Source of the DNA: Hyphomicrobiales bacterium
GTDB taxonomy: Bacteria; Pseudomonadota; Alphaproteobacteria; Rhizobiales; Beijerinckiaceae
Length of the DNA stretch: 64,000 nt
Direction of reading: 5' to 3'
Assembly (NCBI GenBank): GCA_028868735.1
Contig: JAGWTW010000001.1
Location: 1 to 64,000 of the forward strand
A program made the translations under genes and the position numbers. This document shows, in pieces, positions 8,621 through 17,426 of this stretch. The notes below the pieces were generated by a model, which made no database searches, was not told the DNA's origin, and worked only from the letters and a program-made list of their open reading frames with translations. How positions within the stretch are numbered: the stretch's first letter is position 1; each line of letters begins with the position of its first letter.

Positions 8621-8950
8621 GGCGTCGCGATGACGCACCCGGACGCCGCCAGGGTCCTGAAACAGCTGGATCTTGATCTTGTCCCCGACCCGATGCCCGA
8701 GGACATCGGTTTGATCCTCAACCGGGAAGACCAATGTCGTCGGGCGGCCGGACGAACGATTGAGAACCGTCAGCATTCCCCCGCGCGTGTCGATCCTGTG
8801 GATCACCGCCTCGATCCAGCCCGTCTCCGACGACGGCCGGCGGTAGTAATCGAAGGTGGTTGGGCGGCCTGCCAACTGGACGTTCGGCAAGCCGCTCACC
8901 TGCGCCGACAGAAGCGCCGCGCCAAACAGAATTTGTGCACCTATCAACAT
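8612..8950 (-). CDS. Small secreted beta-rich protein, possibly CusF-fold
   Basis: 112 residues with a short hydrophobic N-terminus (MLIGAQILFGAALLSAQVSG) suggesting export. The body (GWIEAVIHRID ... LTVLNRSSGRPTTLVFPV ... GHRVGDKIKIQLF) has the strand pattern of the small OB/CusF barrel, but the Met/Trp copper ligands of CusF are not evident. The 3' end overlaps the decayed ferritin-like fragment, so the C-terminus may be secondary. Function unknown; the metal-resistance context suggests a periplasmic accessory role. Confidence 0.5.
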   Translation of the reverse strand: MLIGAQILFGAALLSAQVSGLPNVQLAGRPTTFDYYRRPSSETGWIEAVIHRIDTRGGMLTVLNRSSGRPTTLVFPVEDQTDVLGHRVGDKIKIQLFQDPGGVRVRHRDANP

Positions 8951-8976
8951 GGGATGCTCCCGTCATTGCGTCGTCT

Positions 8977-9201
8977 CTAGTCCCGGCTTTGCCCGCGTCG
9001 GTCTGGCGCCGCCCCCTCCTTGCAGATCGGTGGATGTTCGGTGTGCGTCAGAATCGCGCTGCGGCCGTGCATCCGAATTGCGGAATCGAGACTCGCCTCG
9101 TGTTCCTCCGACGTCATGCAGCGCTCGTGGCGAGGCGGCAGGCGCGTGCCCGCCCACGCGAGCGGGCACTGGCCGAGCAGCGCTGCGGCCGTGAAAATCA
9201 C
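8977..9201 (-). CDS. Small secreted protein, start uncertain
   Basis: 74 residues from a GTG: signal-like VIFTAAALLGQCPLAWA, then a charged His/Met/Cys-containing tail (PPRHERCMTSEEHEASL ... HTEHPPICKEG). A strong AGGAGG at 9226-9231 sits before an ATG at 9220 in a different frame, so a one-base indel may have split the original start from this frame. No family recognised. It belongs to a run of small secreted genes downstream of czcA. Confidence 0.4.
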   Translation of the reverse strand: MIFTAAALLGQCPLAWAGTRLPPRHERCMTSEEHEASLDSAIRMHGRSAILTHTEHPPICKEGAAPDRRGQSRD

Positions 9202-9274
9202 AGTTGATTTTCGTCCACATTTGCGCCTCCTTTCCGCTCGTTCAGCGGCGGCGCCAGGGCCCAGGCCGCCGCTG

Positions 9275-9958
9275 TCAGGTTCGATCGTCGCCGACCCCGG
9301 CCCGCTCATTCGGGCAAGCGGCCTTGAGACGGGCAAGAGACTCTGCCGAGTCGAGCACGCGATTGGTTTCGGTCTTGTCGGCATCGATCCCGGCGAGCTC
9401 CGCATCGATGCGCGCGTTGATTTTTTGGGCCAGCGCGCGTTCGGCCTCGATTGCGGAATCCGCATCCGGCGCAGGCGCGCGCAAGCTTGCTTTCAAGCTG
9501 GCGGCGATGATTTCGCGCGCCGCAGGCAACCGCTCCTCCTGATGGCGCGCATGTGTTGCGGCATGATCGATCGCCGCCGTTCGCAAACAGGGCTTGTCGC
9601 GCAATTCGCGCGCCGCATGGATCGTTCGCTGACCGATCGCAATGCGGACCCGAACTGACTGCGCCACCGCGCACGACCGCCGTGCTTGCGTCTGCTCAAC
9701 GCGGGACTCGATGTCCGCCACAAACAGAACGCTGGAGCTGTACACAGCCATCAACGGCAAGTGCGCTTCCCGGCCGGCCGCTCGCGCCAGGCGTTCCAGC
9801 TCCGGAAGGCTCGTATCGAACGCGGTCTCGACCTGAGCGGCTGTGACTTCGACGCTCACCCGAGCGTCTTGCGACGCCGGACACTGCGCTTTCACGACGT
9901 GAGCGCCGGAAGCCCAGACCAGCGCCGCGGCGATGCATGTTACCGTGAGCCGATTCAT
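9275..9958 (-). CDS. Secreted protein of unknown function
   Basis: 227 residues with a clear signal peptide (CIAAALVWASGAHVVKA, cleavage after AHVVKA). The mature part is helical and charged, with Cys residues at CPASQ, RRSCAVA, KPCLR and KAACPNE and a His-rich patch DHAATHARHQEE. ATG at 9958 is chosen because AAAGG precedes it by 9 bases; an in-frame ATG 27 bases upstream has no RBS. The 5' end is partly duplicated at 10286-10398. I do not recognise the family. Confidence 0.6.
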   Translation of the reverse strand: MNRLTVTCIAAALVWASGAHVVKAQCPASQDARVSVEVTAAQVETAFDTSLPELERLARAAGREAHLPLMAVYSSSVLFVADIESRVEQTQARRSCAVAQSVRVRIAIGQRTIHAARELRDKPCLRTAAIDHAATHARHQEERLPAAREIIAASLKASLRAPAPDADSAIEAERALAQKINARIDAELAGIDADKTETNRVLDSAESLARLKAACPNERAGVGDDRT

Positions 9959-9978
9959 GATGAACGCCTTTGACTTCG

Positions 9979-10215
9979 TCACCATTTAGGGGCGGCGGCA
10001 GGATCGTCGGGCCGCCATTGCAGGCATTGCTTGAGCTGGATTCGGCAGATCGTGCCCTGATAGTCGTGACCATAGGGATTGGTGTTGCAACGAAATTTCG
10101 CACGGCAGAAGGCTTCGCGATCTGAACGGCTGGTGCGCGCCCCCTCGGATGCGGAGGACGCGCTGAACGTCATGACCGCCAGCAAGATCGCGAATGAAAA
10201 CTTGAGGACCGACAT
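9979..10215 (-). CDS. Small Cys-containing secreted protein
   Basis: 78 residues: signal peptide MSVLKFSFAILLAVMTFSASSA, then a compact domain with four Cys (AFCRAKFRCNTN, TICRIQLKQCLQW) that could form two disulfides in the periplasm. ATG at 10215 is favoured over an upstream in-frame ATG (10302) because the signal peptide starts here. It lies in the same direction between czcA and the previous gene. Function unknown. Confidence 0.55.
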   Translation of the reverse strand: MSVLKFSFAILLAVMTFSASSASEGARTSRSDREAFCRAKFRCNTNPYGHDYQGTICRIQLKQCLQWRPDDPAAAPKW

Positions 10216-10285
10216 TAGACTGTCTCCGGTTCTGCGTGTGTCGTTTCGAGGCGAACGATTTTCGCCATCGCCTGTGTGTGAAGCG

Positions 10286-10398
10286 TCATTTCTCAGAGCC
10301 AACGCCAGGCCGCGCGCCCGGACGCTGCGCTTTCACGACGTGAGCGCCAGCGACGCAGACCAACGCCGCAGCGACGTAGATTGAATGCGCCGGTTCAT
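10286..10398 (-). pseudogene. Duplicated, frameshifted 5' end of the secreted gene at 9275-9958
   Basis: From an ATG at 10398, which overlaps the czcA stop as ATGA, the DNA closely matches the start of the 9275-9958 gene, including a shared block encoding GAHVVKAQ. A shift puts the signal sequence (YVAAALVCVAGAHVVKAQ) out of frame with the ATG. It looks like a partial tandem copy left downstream of czcA. Confidence 0.55.
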
Positions 10399-13300
10399 GA
10401 TGGGCTCCTTTGCGGTTCCATTCCGCTCGCCAATGAGATTTCCGCATCTTCCGGCATCTCGACTCGGCGCTGCCCAACCAGCGGGTACAGCGCCGGCAGA
10501 ACGAGGAGCGTCAGCAGAGTCGCGCTGACGAGGCCGCCAATGACGACGACAGCGAGCGGCTTTTGCACCTCGGCGCCTGTCCCGGTCGCCAACGCCATCG
10601 GCACGAAGCCGAGCGCGGCCACCAGCGCCGTCATCGCGACCGGGCGCAGCCGGGTGAGTGCGCCGATACGCGTCGCGTCAACCAGTGAAGCGCCCTCGAC
10701 ACGCAACTGCTTCACATAGCTGAGCATGACGAGGCCATTGAGAACGGCGATGCCCGACAGCGCAATGAACCCGACCGCCGCGGAGACCGAGAACGGCATG
10801 CCGACCAGCCACAGCGACACGATGCCGCCGGTCAGGGCCAGCGGCACCGCGCTGAATACCAGCAGCGCGTCACGCACTGAGCCGAGCGCCGCATAGAGCA
10901 GGAACAGGATCACCAGGAAGCTCGCGGGAACGACGATCAAGAGCCGCTGCCGCGCCGCGGCGAGATTTTCGAACTGGCCGCCCCACTTGACCCAATAGCC
11001 CGGCGGCAGGCTCACCTCGGCCCGCATCTTCTTCTGCACGTCCTCGACGACCGAGGCGACGTCGCGCCCGCGCACGTTGGCGGTCACGACAACGCGGCGC
11101 TTGCCGTCCTCGCGTGAGATCTGGTTCGGGCCCTCCCGTTCTTCAAACCGCGCCACCTGCTTGAGCAGGATGTTCGGCGTGCGGCCGTTCGTCGTCGCGC
11201 CGAGCAGCGGAACGGGAAGATTTTCGAGCGCATCGATATCCCGCCTGACATTCTCGGTAAGGCGCACTACGATCGAATACCGCCGGTCGCCCTCGAAGAC
11301 GAAACCGGCCTCGCGGCCGCCGATCGCCGCGCCGATCACGTCCTGGACCGCGGTTACCGTGAGGCCGAGACGCGCCGCCTCCGCCTTGTCGATCGCGATG
11401 TCGAGGAAAGGCAGGCCGCTCGTCTGCTCAACTTTGACGTCGGCTGCGCCAGGCGTCGCCCGAATGATGCCGGCGATCTGGTTGGCCGCTTTCACCATCG
11501 GTTCGAACTCGTCGCCGAACACTTTCACCGCGATGTCGCCGCGCACGCCCGCGAGCAGTTCGTTGAAGCGCATCTGGATCGGCTGCGTGAATTCGAGATT
11601 GTTGCCGGGCAGCGCCGAAACGGCGGCTGCGATCTGCTCCTGCAACTGCGCCTTGGTCAGGCTCGGATCTGGCCAGAGCTCGCGCGCCTTGAGGATAATG
11701 AAGGCGTCGGACGAATTCACCGGCATAGGGTCAGAGGCGACCTCGGCGGTGCCGGTCTTGGAAAAAACCGTCGCTACCTGCGGAAAGCGCGCGATCGCCC
11801 GCTCGATCTGCAGTTGCATCGCCTGCGACTGCGAAATCGAGGCGCTGGGAATCCGCAGTGCGTTCATGGCGATATTCTTTTCGTCGAGCGTCGGGATGAA
11901 CTCCTGCCCCAGCCGGTTGAACAGCGCCATGGCCGACGCGAACAGGACGACCGCCGCGATCACGACGACGACTGGCCTCGCCATCGACTTCGAAAGCGCT
12001 GGCTCGTACAGCCGGCGCAGCGCAATCATCACGCGATTTTCCTTCTCCTCGACCGCGCCGGTGATGGCGATCGCAATCAGCGCCGGCACGAAAGTAAGAG
12101 ACAGGACGAAGGCCGAGAGCAGCGCGAGGATGACCGTGACCGCCATCGGCTGGAACATCTTGCCCTCGACGCCCGTGAAGGTGAGGAGCGGCACATAGAC
12201 AAGCATGATGATCGCTTGGCCGAAGACCGACGGTTTGATCATCTCCTGCGCCGAGCCGATCACGGCGCTCAGGCGTTCGGCGCGATTGAGATTGCGCCTT
12301 AGCTCGTGCCGCCGCTCGGCCAGACGCCGCAACGTGTTCTCGGTGATGATGACCGCGCCATCGACGATCAGGCCGAAATCGAGCGCGCCGAGGCTCATGA
12401 GATTGGCGCTGACGCGCGTCTCGACCATGCCGGTAAACGTCATCAGCATGGCGAAGGGAATGACCAGCGCCGTAATGACCGCCGCGCGGATGTTGCCGAG
12501 CAGCAGGAATAGGACCGCGATGACCAGTAATGCGCCTTCGGCCAGATTTTTCGCCACCGTATGAACGGTCGCATCAACGAGCTGCGTGCGGTCAAGAACC
12601 GTCGTGAGCGCGATATCCGGCGGCAGCGTGCGTTGGATCTCCTTCATCTTGGCGTCGACGGCGGCGGCGACCGTACGACTGTTGCCGCCGATCAGCATCA
12701 GGGCCGTGCCGACTACGACCTCCTGCCCGTTGGCGCTGGCGCTGCCCGTGCGCAGGTCCGCGCCGACCGCGACCGCGCCGACGTCCTTCACCCGGATCGG
12801 CACGCCGCCGCGCGCTGCCACCACGACATCGCGGACATCGTCGATCGTTTCCAGCCGGCCATTGGCGCGAACGGCATACCCCTCGCCGTTGCGCTCGATA
12901 TAGCCTGCGCCGCGGCTTGCGTTGTTGGCCTCCAGAGCCGCGGCGACGTCGGAAAATGACAGGCCGAGCCCGACCAGGCGGTCAGGGTCGGGCTGCACCT
13001 GGTAGAGCTTCTCGTAGCCGCCGATGGCGTCGACGCCGGCCACGCCCGGCACGGTCTTCACCTGCGGCCGGATGACCCAGTTCTGGACCGTGCGCAGATA
13101 GGCGGCCTTCTCGATGTCTGTCGTGAGCTTCTGGCCCTCGGGCGTCATATAGCTGCCGTCGTTGCGCCAGCCGAAAGGCCGTTCGGCTGCGCCTGGCGCC
13201 GGCTTCGGCCCGAAAGCGACCGTCCACATGTAGATCTCGCCCAAGCCTGTCGAAACGGGCCCCATGCGCGGCTCGACGCCGGCCGGTAACGAAGCGCGCG

Positions 13301-13649
13301 CCTCGCGCAGCCGCTCGTTGACCTGTTGGCGCGCAAAGTAGATGTCTGTCTTGTCGGTGAAGACTGCTGTTACCTGCGAGAAGCCGTTGCGCGACAGCGA
13401 GCGCGTGTATTCGAGCCCGGTCGTGCCGGCGAGCGCGGTTTCGATCTGGAAAGTAACCTGCTTCTCGATGTCCTGCGGCGAGAGCCAAGGCGCAGTCGTG
13501 TTGATCTGCACCTGGTTATTGGTCACGTCAGGTACGGCGTCGATCGGCAGCCGCGACAGCGACCAGACGCCGAAGGCAGCCGCCATGAGGCTCAAAAAAA
13601 CCACTGACCAGCGATGATGGACGGAAAAGGCAAGAATGCGCGCGATCAT
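10395..13649 (-). CDS. czcA: CzcA-type heavy-metal RND efflux transporter
   Basis: 1084-residue inner-membrane proton-driven pump of the HME-RND family, exporting metal cations through a CzcB adaptor and an outer-membrane channel. The proton-relay and metal signature ALDFGLIVDGAVIITEN in TM4 fits the divalent-cation (Co/Zn/Cd) subgroup. Porter domains (PTLDEKNIAMNALRIPS) and two sets of six TM helices are in order. ATG at 13649 follows GAGGG by 7 bases, deciding against an upstream extension overlapping czcB. It is separated from czcB by 10 bp, one operon. Confidence 0.92.
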   Translation of the reverse strand: MIARILAFSVHHRWSVVFLSLMAAAFGVWSLSRLPIDAVPDVTNNQVQINTTAPWLSPQDIEKQVTFQIETALAGTTGLEYTRSLSRNGFSQVTAVFTDKTDIYFARQQVNERLREARASLPAGVEPRMGPVSTGLGEIYMWTVAFGPKPAPGAAERPFGWRNDGSYMTPEGQKLTTDIEKAAYLRTVQNWVIRPQVKTVPGVAGVDAIGGYEKLYQVQPDPDRLVGLGLSFSDVAAALEANNASRGAGYIERNGEGYAVRANGRLETIDDVRDVVVAARGGVPIRVKDVGAVAVGADLRTGSASANGQEVVVGTALMLIGGNSRTVAAAVDAKMKEIQRTLPPDIALTTVLDRTQLVDATVHTVAKNLAEGALLVIAVLFLLLGNIRAAVITALVIPFAMLMTFTGMVETRVSANLMSLGALDFGLIVDGAVIITENTLRRLAERRHELRRNLNRAERLSAVIGSAQEMIKPSVFGQAIIMLVYVPLLTFTGVEGKMFQPMAVTVILALLSAFVLSLTFVPALIAIAITGAVEEKENRVMIALRRLYEPALSKSMARPVVVVIAAVVLFASAMALFNRLGQEFIPTLDEKNIAMNALRIPSASISQSQAMQLQIERAIARFPQVATVFSKTGTAEVASDPMPVNSSDAFIILKARELWPDPSLTKAQLQEQIAAAVSALPGNNLEFTQPIQMRFNELLAGVRGDIAVKVFGDEFEPMVKAANQIAGIIRATPGAADVKVEQTSGLPFLDIAIDKAEAARLGLTVTAVQDVIGAAIGGREAGFVFEGDRRYSIVVRLTENVRRDIDALENLPVPLLGATTNGRTPNILLKQVARFEEREGPNQISREDGKRRVVVTANVRGRDVASVVEDVQKKMRAEVSLPPGYWVKWGGQFENLAAARQRLLIVVPASFLVILFLLYAALGSVRDALLVFSAVPLALTGGIVSLWLVGMPFSVSAAVGFIALSGIAVLNGLVMLSYVKQLRVEGASLVDATRIGALTRLRPVAMTALVAALGFVPMALATGTGAEVQKPLAVVVIGGLVSATLLTLLVLPALYPLVGQRRVEMPEDAEISLASGMEPQRSPS

Positions 13650-13659
13650 CTCGAAACCC

Positions 13660-14940
13660 TCAATGGTCGTGCGAAGCTTCGGACTTGCCGAGCTCTGCCT
13701 TGAGCACGAAGGTGTTCGTCGCCGCGATCGGCTCGCCGGCACTCAGGCCCGCGGTGACTTCGATCCGGTCGCCATCGCCCTTGCCGAGCGTTACTGATCG
13801 CCGCTCGAATCCGTTATCCGTCCGAACGAAAACGCTTGGCTTGCCCTCGATCGTCTGGATCGCGCTGCTCGGCACAATTACTGCGGCCGCGCCCTGCGCC
13901 ACATCGATTTTGGCGGTAACGTAGGCGCCCGGCCGCCATGCAAGATCGGGATTTGGCAGGCTCGCCAGCACACGTGCGGCCCGCGTTTCTTGATTGAGCA
14001 CCGGCCCGATAAAGACGATTTTGCCGCGCGCCTCGCTGCCGCCGGGCGCGGCAATCGTCACACTCTGACCCTCGCGTACACGGTTAAGGTCGGTCATCGG
14101 CACTGAGAGATCGACCCATAGGCTGGACAGGTCGGCAACCGTGTAAAGTTCGGACGGATCGTTGTTTCCTCCGACCGCCGCGCCGACGTCCACTTTCCGC
14201 TCGATCACGCGGCCAACGATTGGCGACTGAATCGGGTATTGCCTCAGATCAAGCGTGGCGCCTGGCTTCAAATTTGAGATCGTCACCGCATCAAAGCCGA
14301 GGGCTACGAGCTTCTGGCGTGCCAGACCCGTGCGCAGCTCCGCCGCGACGGAGGTCGCGCGCGCTTGCAGGTAAGCTTGCTCTGTCGCAATTTTCTTGCC
14401 CCAGAGGGCTTCAGTGCGCTCGAACAGCGTCTTCTGCAGATCGAACGCAACGGAAGCCGAGAGAAACTCGCTTTTTGCGTCGGCGACCTCGCGGCTGTCG
14501 AGAACGGCGACAACCTCACCCTTTTCAATCCGATCGCCGAGCTTCTTGCGCAGCTGCGCCACCGTGCCAACGACCTTGGCGGGAATACGCGCAACGCGGT
14601 CCTGGTCGACCAACACTACGCCGGGTGCTGCCAAACGCTGCACAACCACGCCATTCGCAGCTGCACCGATCTCAATTTGCGCCGCCTCGATTTGCGTAGG
14701 CGTCATCGCAAGATCGCCACGCTCCTCATGACCCTTGTCGTCGTCGTTATCAGCGTGTTTTGGCGACGCCGGCGCCGGCTTCGCCGGGCCATGTTTGTGA
14801 TCCGCCCCTTCCGGATGATCCTGTCGCTCTTTCGGAGCCGCGACGGAAACCGTTGGAGATAGACACAGCAAGACAGAGGCCAGAGCTGCCTCCACAAGTA
14901 GAGATTTGCGCACGGTCGAGAATCCACAGCGGCGCGACAA
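13660..14940 (-). CDS. czcB: CzcB-type periplasmic adaptor (membrane fusion protein)
   Basis: 426-residue adaptor linking CzcA to an outer-membrane channel. N-terminal signal-like segment (EAALASVLLCLSPTVSVAA), a His/Asp-rich stretch (DHPEGADHKHGP ... KHADNDDDKGHEE) likely to bind metal, then lipoyl-like halves, alpha-hairpin and beta-barrel (PIVGRVIERKVDVGAAVGG). ATG at 14940 is listed; a GTG at about 14910, just before the signal segment, is an alternative. No outer-membrane czcC follows here; the TolC-like gene at 59649 or a host channel could serve. Confidence 0.88.
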   Translation of the reverse strand: MSRRCGFSTVRKSLLVEAALASVLLCLSPTVSVAAPKERQDHPEGADHKHGPAKPAPASPKHADNDDDKGHEERGDLAMTPTQIEAAQIEIGAAANGVVVQRLAAPGVVLVDQDRVARIPAKVVGTVAQLRKKLGDRIEKGEVVAVLDSREVADAKSEFLSASVAFDLQKTLFERTEALWGKKIATEQAYLQARATSVAAELRTGLARQKLVALGFDAVTISNLKPGATLDLRQYPIQSPIVGRVIERKVDVGAAVGGNNDPSELYTVADLSSLWVDLSVPMTDLNRVREGQSVTIAAPGGSEARGKIVFIGPVLNQETRAARVLASLPNPDLAWRPGAYVTAKIDVAQGAAAVIVPSSAIQTIEGKPSVFVRTDNGFERRSVTLGKGDGDRIEVTAGLSAGEPIAATNTFVLKAELGKSEASHDH

Positions 14941-15028
14941 CGCTCACGAGAAGCGCGGCGTGTCAGCGTTCATAGGAAAAGGTTGCGCCTAGAGGGCGCA
15001 CAAACTCCCAAGCGGGAGAACGAAGGCG

Positions 15029-15382
15029 TTAAGCCTTGGGGGGACCGTGTGGAGGGGAAGTCTCGCGACTGGCAGCACGCGTGCCAAACACCGCGTAAAC
15101 AATGCGGACGCTGTGCCGCTTCACGCCGTCTTCCTGCACAGCACACTGCGTCATCTGGTGATGCTCGATGTGGATGTGGCTACAAAGCGCGTCAGACGGC
15201 GAGTTATGCGTCGGCATTGACACCATAGTCAGCGCGGTGTCAGCGGTCGGGAAGAGGTGATCTTCGGAGCGCTCCCCCAGCCCGTGGACGGCAACGCCCA
15301 AGGCGAAAACAACCGCGACAAGAATTGCACTCGCCCGACGGGCGATCTCGGTGAATTGCGATGATCTCGTTCCACGAGCCAT
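15029..15382 (-). CDS. Small His/Cys-rich secreted or membrane-anchored protein upstream of czcBA
   Basis: 117 residues: one hydrophobic N-terminal segment (ASAILVAVVFALGVAVHG) and a periplasmic tail with CSHIHIEHHQMTQCAVQ, a likely metal-binding cluster. Position and size recall CzcI/CnrX-like or DUF2946-like proteins in RND metal operons, without firm identification. ATG at 15382 lies 5 bases after a good -10 box, which would make it leaderless; longer in-frame starts exist upstream. Confidence 0.5.
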   Translation of the reverse strand: MARGTRSSQFTEIARRASAILVAVVFALGVAVHGLGERSEDHLFPTADTALTMVSMPTHNSPSDALCSHIHIEHHQMTQCAVQEDGVKRHSVRIVYAVFGTRAASRETSPPHGPPKA

Positions 15383-15387
15383 GCGCC

Positions 15388-15416
15388 CATATAATCTCGC
15401 GCGCTCAGTGAAGCAA
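15388..15416 (-). promoter_or_regulatory. Candidate sigma70-type promoter for the czc operon
   Basis: Minus strand: -35 TTGCTT (15411-15416), 17-bp spacer, -10 TATATG (15388-15393). It is the best promoter-like sequence between the porin gene and czcBA. Transcription would start essentially at the ATG of the small gene ending at 15029. Confidence 0.4.
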
Positions 15417-15583
15417 GATGTCGATCCGCGTAGGCGCGCTTCCTTAGCGCATTTCCTGCCAATCAGCAGGCACGTCTTCCGACGCACCGGGACAATAAGC
15501 GCCAGCTGTCCGCCCTACCGAAAGCGACACGCTGCACTCCAGGCAGCGGCTTTTGGCATCACCAACACGGAAGATCTTAACCT

Positions 15584-17020
15584 TTAGTAATTGAACGACA
15601 TGCGCAGGCCAGCCACGAAGGCGTCGCGCAATGGGCGCACCCCTAGCGGGTCTGTTGGGTCAACCGTTCCGGCGCCGGGATGCAGCACGTACTGGACGTG
15701 GGGCTGGAGCACAAAACCATCCGTGACGTTATATGCGTAAGTCGCCTGAAGGATTGCCTCATAGTTGCGCAAAGGGGCGTAGGAAGCGTTGAAGCGGTTG
15801 GCGTCCAAATCGGCAAGCCGTGCCTGCCGACTGACCCGCGCGAACGAGCCAAGAAACCCAAACTGATCGTTAGGACGTCCCGGCACGACGCCTTGAAAGC
15901 TGATCCCACCATCTATCAAAAAATCGATCAGATTGCGGTCCGACGGCGCAGCAGCAACGCGAGAAAAGACAAAGGCGCCGGCGGTCGACTTCCCATCAAT
16001 TTGATAAATCTGCTGGTCGAACACGCCATAGAAGCCAACGTCGCCTTGATGCATCAGCGATGCACCGACGCTGGCAGGATCAGAAAGCGATCGACCATCC
16101 GCGGCAAAGCGCTGGTCGGGGAAACGCCCAAAATGCTTCCAGGCGCCCAGGCGCAGTGTCCCCGGCCACTCCGTTGAGTAGTTCCATTGGGCTTCTGCCA
16201 TCGCGAACGCGGGGTCTCTCAGGCGGAAATTTGTGCCGTAGCGATTGCGTATCTGCGGATTGCCTGTCCCCGGCCCGACTGGATCGCCATCGAATACGGC
16301 TGTAAGAAAGGTCCACTGTGGATGCGGCGTGATTTTTACGCGCACGCCCGGCGAGGCGAAAGGAAAGGCGATCCCGCCATTGGGAAGGTTAGCGCCTAGA
16401 ATTGCCGCCCATCCAAATGCTCCCCCTATGCCCAAGCCGTAGAATAGCGATTGAAAAAACTCTGTGTCAGCGCTGATCTTTCCCGCGCGAACCGCGAGCA
16501 GATCGCCAAATTTTTGCTCGAGCCAAACATCGGACCACCGCGTGGTGGCGACGCCCTCGAGGTCGGAGAGGGCCGACAGGGACTGAACGAAATGAGTGCT
16601 GATACCTACTCCATGCATTTGCCAAAACGAGAAATGGAAAGTTGCACCTTTCCAGCCCGTTGCATATTCGGGATCCCATTCGACCGTGCCCAGCAGTCGA
16701 CCGTAATAGGTTGAGCCGCGTTTAGCGCCGCCCGAGATAGCGGCCATAATGTCGTTTTGATAAGTCGCCGCAAAGGTGACGCCACGTTCTGCCAGCCACC
16801 GCCGAGATCCATTCCAATTTTTCCAGGGTTCTGGCAGGACGTCAGCGATCGTCTGTCTGCCCAGGTTAGAAACGGCCGTATTGATGTCACCTTGGATATC
16901 CGGCGTGACGTCCACATCCGCGCGCAAGGTCCTGGTCTGCGCCGCAGATATGCCAGGAAGCGCCACGCAAAGCGCCAGCCCGAACGCCGATCTCAAAAAA
17001 AGTAGGGACCTAGCTTTCAT
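15584..17020 (-). CDS. OprB-family carbohydrate-selective porin
   Basis: 478 residues, outer membrane. Signal peptide (SAFGLALCVALPGISAAQ), then the OprB-type start (KNWNGSRRWLAERGVTFAAT) and repeated amphipathic beta strands (GVRVKITPHPQWTFLTAVFD, RLGAWKHFGRFPDQ), ending in an aromatic residue (MSFNY), as outer-membrane barrels do. OprB-like porins pass sugars and small solutes; the substrate here is unknown. It may have been captured with the czc block; nothing in the sequence ties it to metals. Confidence 0.85.
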   Translation of the reverse strand: MKARSLLFLRSAFGLALCVALPGISAAQTRTLRADVDVTPDIQGDINTAVSNLGRQTIADVLPEPWKNWNGSRRWLAERGVTFAATYQNDIMAAISGGAKRGSTYYGRLLGTVEWDPEYATGWKGATFHFSFWQMHGVGISTHFVQSLSALSDLEGVATTRWSDVWLEQKFGDLLAVRAGKISADTEFFQSLFYGLGIGGAFGWAAILGANLPNGGIAFPFASPGVRVKITPHPQWTFLTAVFDGDPVGPGTGNPQIRNRYGTNFRLRDPAFAMAEAQWNYSTEWPGTLRLGAWKHFGRFPDQRFAADGRSLSDPASVGASLMHQGDVGFYGVFDQQIYQIDGKSTAGAFVFSRVAAAPSDRNLIDFLIDGGISFQGVVPGRPNDQFGFLGSFARVSRQARLADLDANRFNASYAPLRNYEAILQATYAYNVTDGFVLQPHVQYVLHPGAGTVDPTDPLGVRPLRDAFVAGLRMSFNY

Positions 17021-17102
17021 CCTGCAGGGATGAAACGTTTTTTCTTGTTCCGCAAGTCATGCGCATCGTGGGTCAGTGACCATCGCGCTGCTTTACACGC
17101 GA

Positions 17103-17303
17103 TCAGCCAACGAGGTTGTCCCGGCGCTGAATTGTTGAACGCTGGCCTAACGGGCGTTCAGGAGCTCGGCCAGTTCTCCCTTCGGCTATACGAGAGGAAC
17201 TGGCTTCGTGCGCGGCAAGCTGCATCGCGGTGGCGAGGAAGCGGTCCTCGTCTCCGGCGATATGGCTTTTCAGCAGGATCACGATGTGGCGCGCAGTCGT
17301 CAT
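17103..17303 (-). pseudogene. N-terminal remnant of an AAA-ATPase-like protein
   Basis: The opening ARHIVILLKSHIAGDEDRF with AMQLAAHEA resembles the N-terminus of AAA ATPases often found beside subtilisin-like protease genes. After about 40 residues the expected continuation (AELLNAR) appears in another frame and stops. The rest of the 17021-17426 interval shows no coding signal. I call it a frameshifted, 3'-deleted remnant; the family assignment is weak. Confidence 0.3.
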
Positions 17304-17426
17304 GGAATATCTGCTTCGGGCGCTCCGCGCGGTGGGTGACGCGGCGCGGTCACGTTAACTTTTCGATCCCGTTTTGTATCGCGCATCGTGTCTTTTCCCT
17401 TGTCATGTAGCGCCGGTTCGGCACCC

